NCBI GenBank assembly: GCA_937892105.1 | Contig: CALAUZ010000353.1 | Location: 1-22,828 of the forward strand | Origin: an uncultured Fretibacterium sp. | Lineage (GTDB): Bacteria; Synergistota; Synergistia; Synergistales; Aminobacteriaceae | Reading direction: 5' to 3' | Length of the DNA: 22,828 nucleotides | Part shown: positions 17,497 through 22,828 of the stretch, piece by piece | How the letters are laid out: each line of letters opens with the position of its first letter | How positions within the stretch are numbered: position 1 is the stretch's first letter | Position numbers and translations under genes: made by a program | The notes under the pieces: model-generated | The model's input: the letters and a program-made list of their open reading frames with translations, nothing else | Databases searched by the model: none | What the model was told of the DNA's origin: nothing

Positions 17497-17515
17497 CGTA
17501 TGTCATTTCATTCCG

Positions 17516-18532
17516 CTATTTCATGAACTCTTTGTAGTTCTCGACTGTAACGGGCCTGTAGGGTATCCAGATGTATTTGCCGTCAGTGATGGTGTAGCCG
17601 ATTGACTCATCAGTTACGGGCTTGTCGTCAGCTGCAACTACAGCAACTTTCACGGCCGCAAATCCCTGATTGTCCGCGTCATTAAGCACTGTGCCAAGCA
17701 TCTCGCCTTTGCTCATTGCCTCAAGCGCGGGGGCTGTTGCGTCAACACCTACAACGGGTACATACTTTGCGGCATCGCCCATGTTGTAGCCTTCAGCCTT
17801 GAGAGCCTCGATTGCGCCGAGAGCCATGTCGTCATTGTTGGCGAGAACTGCCTCGATGTTGTCGATACCTACTGCTGAGATAAAGCCCTTCATCTTGTCG
17901 GTTGCCTGAACCTTGTCCCAGTTTGCTGTGTCGTTGCCGAGTTCAACGATCTCGAAGCCTGCGTCCTTCATTGCTTTCGTTGAGTACTCAGTACGAAGTG
18001 TTGCGTCCTGATGGCCCTGCTCTCCGCGAATCATGATGTACTGGATTTTGCCGTCGCCGTTCTTGTCAGCTTTGGGGTTGGCCTTGAAGTAGTCAGCGAT
18101 AATCTGCCCTGACTGTGTGCCGGACTCCTCTGCCTTTGCGCCAACGTACCAGATCTTGTCGTAGGCGTTCATGACTTCAGCGTAAGGCTCACGGTTCACG
18201 AAAACGATGGGGAGACCCTCAGCCTTTGCCTTCTCCATGAGGGGCTGAGCGGCTGTCCTGTCAACGGGGTTGACGATGAGGGCATTTGCACCCTTCGAGA
18301 TGTACGCGTCAACCTGGTCATTCTGAGCGGGCTGGCGGTTCTGGCTGTCAACGATTTCGAGTTCTCCGCCCTGCCTGTCCATTTCTGCGCGCATTGCGTT
18401 GCGCACACCAGTCATGAACGTGTCATCGAACTTGTAGATGCAGGCTCCTACGAGTGCATCTGTTGCGGCGAATGCTGCCACTGCTGATACTGCGAATAAT
18501 GCTGCTGCGAGAAAAACAACATGCTTCTTCAT
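17516..18532 (-). CDS. mglB: Galactose-type substrate-binding protein, first copy
   Basis: The 338-residue product has a Sec signal peptide (1-22, ending AFA|AT) without a Cys, so it should be a soluble periplasmic protein. Its ligand pocket residues match E. coli MglB: DDTF, FVNREP, GHQDATLR, ANWDK, LANNDDMA, VVGVDA and VLNDADNQ. The Ca2+ loop DKNGDGKIQ is intact. Galactose or glucose is therefore the best ligand guess. The ATG at 18532 has AGGAGGT nine to ten bases upstream. The gene starts only 30 bases after the stop of the double-CAP ORF, with no terminator between, so co-transcription is possible. A hairpin terminator follows it. Confidence 0.95.
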   Translation of the reverse strand: MKKHVVFLAAALFAVSAVAAFAATDALVGACIYKFDDTFMTGVRNAMRAEMDRQGGELEIVDSQNRQPAQNDQVDAYISKGANALIVNPVDRTAAQPLMEKAKAEGLPIVFVNREPYAEVMNAYDKIWYVGAKAEESGTQSGQIIADYFKANPKADKNGDGKIQYIMIRGEQGHQDATLRTEYSTKAMKDAGFEIVELGNDTANWDKVQATDKMKGFISAVGIDNIEAVLANNDDMALGAIEALKAEGYNMGDAAKYVPVVGVDATAPALEAMSKGEMLGTVLNDADNQGFAAVKVAVVAADDKPVTDESIGYTITDGKYIWIPYRPVTVENYKEFMK

Positions 18533-18562
18533 AGTGAAAAACTTACCTCCTAAAATTATTAT

Positions 18563-20857
18563 TTATAGTACAACGCGCAATAAACGCGATGACTTCCTGC
18601 CTTTGAGTATATCCGCAAGCTCGTCTATTTCTCCCATTGCCTTGCTGTCAGTCTTTTTTACAGTTCGTGTTCCTGAAGCGGCAGAGGGCTTTCCTCCCGT
18701 AAATCTTACAGTGAACGATATATCTGCTTGTCTGCCGTTCTTCCTGGTAAGACCTGTAATTTTCACATTCCATGTTTCGCCGTCAGAATACTTTACCCTG
18801 TCAGGCCGGAATATTATGCATTCGTCATATGCGTAACTCTCATGGTTCACCGCAAAGAAACCGTCCCGCGATGAACTGCTGAAATCCCATGTCTTTCCGT
18901 CATTCTGTCTCGTTAGGCGGACGCTAATATTTCTGTCATTGCAGGTATTGAAGATGTCGCTGTTCAGAGTTACAGACCATGCTGTATTGGGGCTGAAATA
19001 TTCCAGAGGGTGAGGATTTTTGCGTGAAGGCCATGTGATGAACTCATCGCTGACAGGCCATTTCTTCCAGTCAAGGTACTTCTGATATTCGCGTTGGTTG
19101 AGCATACGTGAGCCGTTCCCGAACTCCTCAATCACATACGTTACGGCATAGCCCCTTCTAGTACTGAGGCCAAATCCAGCCTGTTTCAGTCTTGGGTTCA
19201 TCAGCCATCGTCTGTGCCCTAACGCGTAAATGTTGGAGCTGTCGGAATCGTCCATGCATTCACGAAGGCTCTTTACGAGGGACATATCGCCGGATTTCCT
19301 TCCGTTCACGCTCTTCCAGCCGGACGAAATATTGCCGTGAGTTGTGCCGTCATATGCCAAATCATAGAAGTCCTGTGTCATTCCAGAAGGTCTGCCGGGT
19401 CTGTGCGTCAGAGTGTTAATCGCGTCAAGAAGAACTGCGCCATGCTGCGCTCTGCGGGTGTATTCAGCGTTCAACGTTACGTTCGAAAGCAGCCCGGCAA
19501 TCCTGCGTATCAGGTTCAACTCGTCCAGTGCCTCATGAAGTACGGACTGTTTCAAAGTTCCGGCACGATAGGGGGAGAATGTCGGTGCTAAATCGTATAC
19601 GTCCCCGAAAGCTGAAGCTGACGTTGCGGAAATGAGGAATAACGCGGTTAATGCACCGTTGAATTTCCTGCGCCTTAACACAGGTATTACGACAGCAAGA
19701 AGCATGAGCGGAAGCCCTGAGCCTGAGTTACACCCTCCGCCGCCTGAGCCGTCATTATTGCTGCCGCCATTGCCGTTAGTGTTCGCTCCGCCTCCTGAGC
19801 CGTCATTATTGCCGCCGCCATTGCCGTTAGTGTTCGCAGCCGGTCTGCTTTCCTCGAAACCTGTTGCCTCGCCCGTGAATGTTACAGCGTATGATATGCT
19901 TCCTGTTCCGCCGTCTTTGCGGGTTAAGCCTGAGATGTATACCCTCCATGTATCGCCGCTGTTGTAGCCGGAAACACCATCGGGACGGAATATTATGCAC
20001 TCATCATAGGCTACGCTGTCGGGAGCAATGGTGTAGTATCCGTTGCTTGACGAAGCCCCAAAGTTCCACGTCCTGCCGTCTGAAACCCTAACCAGTCTTA
20101 CGCTTATAGATGAAGCATTGCATGTGTCAAAAACGTTTCTGTTCAGCGTTACCGACCACGCTGTTTCAGAGTCTATGTATGTGAGGGGGTGTGGGTGCTT
20201 TGAGGTTGGCCATGTGATGAACTCGTCAGAGATCGGCCACTTCAGCCATTCGAGATACCGCGCGTATTCTTCCTGAGTGAGAGTGTTGCCGCTTCCTGAA
20301 TGCTGGAACTCCTCAATGACATACGTAACCGCATAACCTCTGCGCGTGCTTATGCCGAAGCCTGTCTTTGTCATTCGCGGGTTCATGAGCCATCTTCTAT
20401 GCCCGAGACGTGATATGTTGGAGTTGTCGGAGTCATTCATGTACATTTTTGTACTGTAACTGATAGTCATATTGCCTGTAATCTGACTGCCATCGTACAT
20501 TTTTGAGACCGCTAAATTTCCGTGCGATGCAGCGTCATAGCCTAAATTATAGAATGAAGTATCCATGTCCGAAGGTCTGCCCGGAGTATGGGAGAGTGTG
20601 TCAATGGCATCGAGAAGGACTGCGCCATGCTGTGCTTTGCGTGTGTATTCGTCGTCGAGGGTAACGTTTGATGGTACACCGATGAGCCAGCGTATATAGT
20701 TTAACTCACGGAGAGCGTCATACAGGACATCACTCCTGACTGACCCCGCGTAATAAGGCGAGAACGTGGGAGCAGAGTTATATACATCACTTGCGTAAGA
20801 TGATGATGTAAGTATGAGTATGACGAAGAGAACTGCGGGAAATTTTTTCAGCCTCAA
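18563..20857 (-). CDS. Tandem double CAP-domain secreted protein with internal sorting tail
   Basis: This single 764-residue ORF contains two complete paralogous secreted proteins. Copy 1 has a signal peptide (1-22), a CAP/SCP domain (ELNYIRW, KAQHGAVLLDA, LSHTPGRP, LGHRRWLMNP) and a C-terminal domain (WPISDEFITWP to the TGLTRK-like strand). A Gly/Asn linker then leads to GGGGC (Cys376), a hydrophobic stretch and RRRK (395-398), a Synerg-CTERM-like end. Without a stop, the frame continues into a second hydrophobic signal (401-416, ending ASA|FG). A second CAP copy follows (ELNLIRR, RAQHGAVLLDA, LTHRPGRP, LGHRRWLMNP) that lacks any sorting tail. The start is TTG at 20857 with GGAGG nine bases upstream. 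Catalytic function is unknown; CAP proteins bind ligands or act as proteases in some lineages. Confidence 0.88.
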   Translation of the reverse strand: MRLKKFPAVLFVILILTSSSYASDVYNSAPTFSPYYAGSVRSDVLYDALRELNYIRWLIGVPSNVTLDDEYTRKAQHGAVLLDAIDTLSHTPGRPSDMDTSFYNLGYDAASHGNLAVSKMYDGSQITGNMTISYSTKMYMNDSDNSNISRLGHRRWLMNPRMTKTGFGISTRRGYAVTYVIEEFQHSGSGNTLTQEEYARYLEWLKWPISDEFITWPTSKHPHPLTYIDSETAWSVTLNRNVFDTCNASSISVRLVRVSDGRTWNFGASSSNGYYTIAPDSVAYDECIIFRPDGVSGYNSGDTWRVYISGLTRKDGGTGSISYAVTFTGEATGFEESRPAANTNGNGGGNNDGSGGGANTNGNGGSNNDGSGGGGCNSGSGLPLMLLAVVIPVLRRRKFNGALTALFLISATSASAFGDVYDLAPTFSPYRAGTLKQSVLHEALDELNLIRRIAGLLSNVTLNAEYTRRAQHGAVLLDAINTLTHRPGRPSGMTQDFYDLAYDGTTHGNISSGWKSVNGRKSGDMSLVKSLRECMDDSDSSNIYALGHRRWLMNPRLKQAGFGLSTRRGYAVTYVIEEFGNGSRMLNQREYQKYLDWKKWPVSDEFITWPSRKNPHPLEYFSPNTAWSVTLNSDIFNTCNDRNISVRLTRQNDGKTWDFSSSSRDGFFAVNHESYAYDECIIFRPDRVKYSDGETWNVKITGLTRKNGRQADISFTVRFTGGKPSAASGTRTVKKTDSKAMGEIDELADILKGRKSSRLLRVVL
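19610..19744 (-). other. Internal sorting tail fused to an internal signal peptide
   Basis: Residues 372-416 of the double-CAP ORF read GGGGC, a hydrophobic helix of about 15 residues, RRRK, a second hydrophobic helix of about 15 residues, then an ASA cleavage-type site. The basic cluster serves as both the cytoplasmic stop of the first helix and the n-region of the second. This predicts a hairpin with both CAP domains outside. A GTG at 19681 (codon 393) could start a separate second protein, but no SD precedes it. Confidence 0.7.
19743..19837. repeat. 51-bp tandem repeat in the CAP linker
   Basis: Two near-identical units start at 19743 and 19794 (period 51 bp, 17 codons); the second copy is partial. 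They encode the ANTNGNGG(G/S)NNDGSGGG linker just before the internal GGGGC. The period is a multiple of three, so copy-number change would lengthen or shorten the linker without shifting the frame. Confidence 0.85.
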
Positions 20858-20970
20858 CTGGTACAGCCTCCAGAATAAATTTCAGTGTTATGTGAATATT
20901 GTATATTATAATTAATTCCGCGAGAAAAAAATTGCGTAAATTATTCGGATTTTGCACCTGTCAATCTTAT

Positions 20971-20999
20971 TTGCACATAAATATTTTACGGGATATAAT
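20971..20999 (+). promoter_or_regulatory. Promoter of the zinc-ribbon / tail-anchored pair
   Basis: TTGCAC (20971-20976) is separated by 17 bp from a perfect TATAAT (20994-20999). The expected transcript start is about 40 bases before the zinc-ribbon ATG at 21046. This promoter points away from the double-CAP gene, which starts on the other strand at 20857. Confidence 0.75.
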
Positions 21000-21045
21000 G
21001 CAAAATAATCACATTCAGAATTATTCTTTCACGGAGGATTCAACG

Positions 21046-21207
21046 ATGGCTAAATTCAGGTGCCTTGAATGTAAGAAGGAATTTGAGGCTGACCCTTTAT
21101 CACCACACAGAAGATGCCCAAATTGCATGGGGCGTTATCTTGAGCTTGTATCAGGGGAAATCCCGCGAGGGAAATCTTGGAGCGCAAAGAGCTATTCAGC
21201 AAGGTAG
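21046..21207 (+). CDS. Small zinc-ribbon protein, 53 residues
   Basis: The product MAKFRCLECKKEFEADP... has two CxxC pairs (CLEC at residues 6-9 and CPNC at about 29-32) that should bind one zinc ion as a rubredoxin-like ribbon. The C-terminus is basic and Ser-rich. The ATG at 21046 has GGAGG eight bases upstream. An earlier in-frame start at 20899 would precede the promoter -10 and is rejected. The gene is nine bases upstream of the tail-anchored protein gene and is almost certainly co-transcribed with it. I do not recognise a named family, and nucleic-acid or protein binding is only a general expectation for such ribbons. Confidence 0.85.
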   Translation: MAKFRCLECKKEFEADPLSPHRRCPNCMGRYLELVSGEIPRGKSWSAKSYSAR

Positions 21208-21216
21208 AGAGAAAAC

Positions 21217-22257
21217 ATGCCAGACGAACTAAATAATTTAGTAGACGTACATGACATAGTAGCGCAGACGGAAAAGAAGCCTGAACCTTCTGCCCCTGCC
21301 GAACCTGTGAAGAAACATGACGAGCCTGAATTTCTGGGGATAAAGTCAACCTTCACGCCTTCACGCGGAGATATGGGCGGTGGTTTCTGCGTAATCTTTG
21401 AGGGAAAAACGGGAAGGACAGTGTTCCAGATATTCTGGCTTGCGAAACCTTATGCGGAGGGACAAATACCGGAAGTTGGGAAGGACTGGCGTAATTTTGT
21501 GAAGAGCCTTCCATCAATGGGGCCTCTCGATAAGGATTGGGCGGAGAAACTTCAGGCAAAACTCAAGGAAATTCTGACAGTTGAGGAGAAGAAGAACCTT
21601 TACGGGAATTACACGAAAGCCAAGATACGACAGCTTGAGAGCATAGTTAGACGCAGCTTTGAGGCAACCGCGCAATGTCTGTTCAGTGCTGCAACGGAAG
21701 CAGAGCCTATTGCACGTCCCGAACTTGAACGCGCGAAAGTCATAAAGCCCTTGCCGCCAACTCCTGAAGAAGTGGCACGACAGCAGAGAGAGAAAGAGGA
21801 GAAGGAGAAGGCCGAGCAGGAAGAACGGGAGAGAGAGGAAGCCAAGAAAGAAGGTAACTTTGAGGGGACAATCATAAAGTGTACGCCGCAGGTTGATCCT
21901 GTAAGGGGTAAGGCATCATCTGATATTGCGCCTGGAGATATTATCGGGGTGAAGATTGAGGGTGAGGGTACTAGTGCGCTTGTGAACAAGTACCTTGCGG
22001 AGAACAATATCGAACCGTTGTTCCCTGTTGAAGAGATAAAGGAAACTCAGGGCAAGAAGCTGCTATATGTGAAGATAAGCGATGAGATACGCGGATATAT
22101 AGCCATCACTAAGGACATAAAGGTACGCGTTAAGGAGACAGCAGAGCCGGAAAAGCCGAATAAGGGTGCGTCATTCATGGGAGATATATTCTTCTTTGGG
22201 TTGTTGGGGCTGGCATTGATTGCGTTGTTGCTGGTGATACGTTACTTCTTCCTGTAA
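21217..22257 (+). CDS. Tail-anchored membrane protein of unknown function
   Basis: The 346-residue product has no signal peptide. In order there is an acidic Pro/Ala N-terminus (1-45), a globular region with GGGFCVIFEGKTGRTVFQIFW (described in part; about 55-90), a helical region to about 165, a Lys/Glu-rich coiled-coil-like stretch (about 188-212), a second globular region of mainly beta character (about 215-305), a linker, and one hydrophobic helix at the very C-terminus (about 322-346) with no residues beyond. That is a tail-anchor layout, with most of the protein in the cytoplasm. I do not recognise the family. The ATG is preceded by a GAGAG-type site. The gene ends at an intrinsic terminator, so with the zinc-ribbon gene it is a closed two-gene operon. 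Confidence 0.85.
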   Translation: MPDELNNLVDVHDIVAQTEKKPEPSAPAEPVKKHDEPEFLGIKSTFTPSRGDMGGGFCVIFEGKTGRTVFQIFWLAKPYAEGQIPEVGKDWRNFVKSLPSMGPLDKDWAEKLQAKLKEILTVEEKKNLYGNYTKAKIRQLESIVRRSFEATAQCLFSAATEAEPIARPELERAKVIKPLPPTPEEVARQQREKEEKEKAEQEEREREEAKKEGNFEGTIIKCTPQVDPVRGKASSDIAPGDIIGVKIEGEGTSALVNKYLAENNIEPLFPVEEIKETQGKKLLYVKISDEIRGYIAITKDIKVRVKETAEPEKPNKGASFMGDIFFFGLLGLALIALLLVIRYFFL

Positions 22258-22262
22258 ACTAT

Positions 22263-22290
22263 CCCCCTGCTTATAGAAGCGGGGGGTTTT
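22263..22290 (+). terminator. Intrinsic terminator of the zinc-ribbon operon
   Basis: CCCCCTGC pairs with GCGGGGGG (8 bp with one T-G pair, one G extra) around the loop TTATAGAA, followed by TTTT and a T-rich stretch. It starts five bases after the TAA of the tail-anchored protein gene. Confidence 0.85.
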
Positions 22291-22749
22291 CTAATTCTTC
22301 GAGGCCATGGTACAAACCTTGCGGGTTATATTTTATTGTATTACGTCCTCTCCACAGGTATTAATCTTCGACAGCAATATCATGTTCTGTTCCGCATGAA
22401 TGCTTCGGTCTTCTCTGTATCTGTATGTGCTCATACACTCGGCCAGATAACGTTACATCTTTCTTGAGATTCCCGCAAACAGGGACAATATTTTGTTGTC
22501 GACTGACTTGCTGAAAGTATAGTTACGCGCTCGTACGTCTTCAGTTTGTTTTTTACCATTTCTAAATATGGAACGATAACTACCATTGATAACTACTATT
22601 TCAGGCACGGAAAAAGATATATCCCGTTCACTCAGTCAGCAGGAAGAGTGTAAATAATCACAATGCCCTCCTGCCTTAATGGCGATGGGATAAATCTTTG
22701 GAGAACGGTATATATTCCATTCAAGTTCATTATCTTGGCACATATAGGC
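22291..22749. other. Intergenic stretch without an intact gene
   Basis: Apart from the TnpB-like remnant, I see only short ORFs here. One is a 36-codon minus-strand frame at about 22632-22742 with no convincing ribosome site or family resemblance. No tRNA, riboswitch or CRISPR-like repeat was seen. Confidence 0.6.
22333..22605 (-). pseudogene. Decayed TnpB-like C-terminal zinc-ribbon remnant
   Basis: No intact ORF exists here. Read on the minus strand across frames, fragments line up with the end of an IS200/IS605-type TnpB. The first is SASQSTTKYCPC. In a second frame CGNLKKDVTLSGRVYEH follows, resembling the CxxCG..KKDLSLSxR zinc-ribbon block. In a third frame come IHAEQNM, like DRDxNAxxN, and NTCGEDVIQ before a TAA at 22335-22333. 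At least two frameshifts separate the pieces. This is recognition by eye, not an alignment. No matching transposon end was found. Confidence 0.45.
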
Positions 22750-22828
22750 GTGAAAAAAATATTTTTGCAGTGTTGACATTATGAAAAAGGGGTGTATAAT
22801 TTCAACACTGCAAAAATATTTTTTTCAC
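22750..22828. repeat. 79-bp near-perfect palindrome at the window end
   Basis: A perfect 27-bp inverted repeat has its left arm at 22750-22776 and its right arm at 22802-22828. After one mismatch (22777/22801) it continues for five more pairs (ATTAT/ATAAT), leaving a 13-base centre. The right arm ends on the last base of the window, so the repeat may be longer. It may be an operator, a small mobile element end, or a contig-end fold-back artefact. Confidence 0.9.
22773..22800. promoter_or_regulatory. Back-to-back promoter-like elements within the palindrome
   Basis: On the plus strand, TTGACA (22773-22778) and TATAAT (22795-22800) are separated by 16 bp, both perfect matches. By symmetry, the minus strand has TTGAAA and CATAAT, also separated by 16 bp. 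The plus-strand promoter points off the end of the window, so its target gene is not visible. Confidence 0.65.

Noticed and set aside
18530..18600. A dedicated promoter for the first mglB gene
   Set aside because: A TATAAA occurs on the minus strand, but no -35-like hexamer lies at 16-18 bp, so co-transcription or an unseen promoter cannot be separated.
18563..19681. Second CAP copy as an independent gene starting at GTG 19681
   Set aside because: No SD precedes it and the frame is continuous with copy 1, so a single ORF is the simpler reading; kept only as an alternative.
20899..21045. N-terminal extension of the zinc-ribbon protein from an ATG at 20899
   Set aside because: It lies upstream of and across the promoter boxes (20971-20999), has no ribosome site, and the residues are not protein-like; the ATG at 21046 has a good SD.
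22333..22605. An intact transposase gene
   Set aside because: No frame stays open for more than about 40 codons, and the TnpB-like motifs fall in three frames.
22750..22828. The terminal palindrome as an ordinary transcription terminator
   Set aside because: The arms are AT-rich and unusually long, the structure carries consensus promoter boxes, and a normal terminator already follows the upstream gene at 22263-22290.

Overview
The window most likely comes from a member of the Synergistota (a gut- or rumen-type synergistid). This is inference, not a database result. It rests on two proteins carrying a Gly-rich/Cys/hydrophobic/basic tail of the kind described as the Synerg-CTERM sorting signal, a DUF5688-like protein, moderate GC, and frequent GTG/TTG starts behind strong Shine-Dalgarno (SD) sequences. 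I found no rRNA, tRNA, CRISPR array or intact mobile element.

Layout, left to right. (1) 1-674: the 3' part of a MetX-like alpha/beta hydrolase gene, truncated or decayed at its 5' end. It ends at a hairpin shared with the next, convergent operon. (2) 720-7055, minus strand: a tight operon in the order carboxyltransferase (OadA/PycB type without a biotin domain), PhoH, PgpH-type membrane HD phosphodiesterase, YbeY, and a CNNM/CBS (hemolysin/CorC-like) membrane protein. The junctions are stop-start adjacencies or 1-4 base overlaps, apart from one 35-base gap. (3) 7196-8161, plus: a DUF5688-like protein. (4) 8203-9000, minus: MazG, whose conserved N-terminus has no ATG/GTG/TTG start and probably begins at ATT. 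(5) 9206-11866, plus: a glucose/GlcNAc-family PTS permease (IICB) and NagA, separated by an intrinsic terminator. Together they form an N-acetylglucosamine uptake and deacetylation module.

(6) 11980-13557, minus: a secreted protein with Ig-like modules and a C-terminal sorting tail. Its promoter has consensus -35 and -10 boxes separated by 20 bp that include a run of ten G/C pairs, the architecture of a phase-variable promoter. (7) 13690-18532, minus: a galactose-type (Mgl) ABC transporter with two binding-protein paralogues (one followed by a terminator), the ATPase and the permease. (8) 18563-20857, minus: one ORF encoding two full secreted CAP-domain proteins head to tail. An internal sorting tail runs directly into a second signal peptide, suggesting a processed polyprotein or a recent fusion. 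(9) 21046-22257, plus: a 53-residue zinc-ribbon protein and an unrecognised tail-anchored protein under a clear promoter. (10) 22258-22828: no intact gene. It holds a terminator, a frameshifted remnant resembling the TnpB zinc ribbon, and a 79-bp near-perfect palindrome with back-to-back promoter-like elements that ends exactly at the window edge.

Functionally the window combines housekeeping RNA/ribosome and c-di-AMP functions (region 2), sugar import (regions 5 and 7) and cell-surface display (regions 6 and 8). The surface genes carry the most unusual features: a tract-length-tunable promoter and a fused double-CAP ORF.
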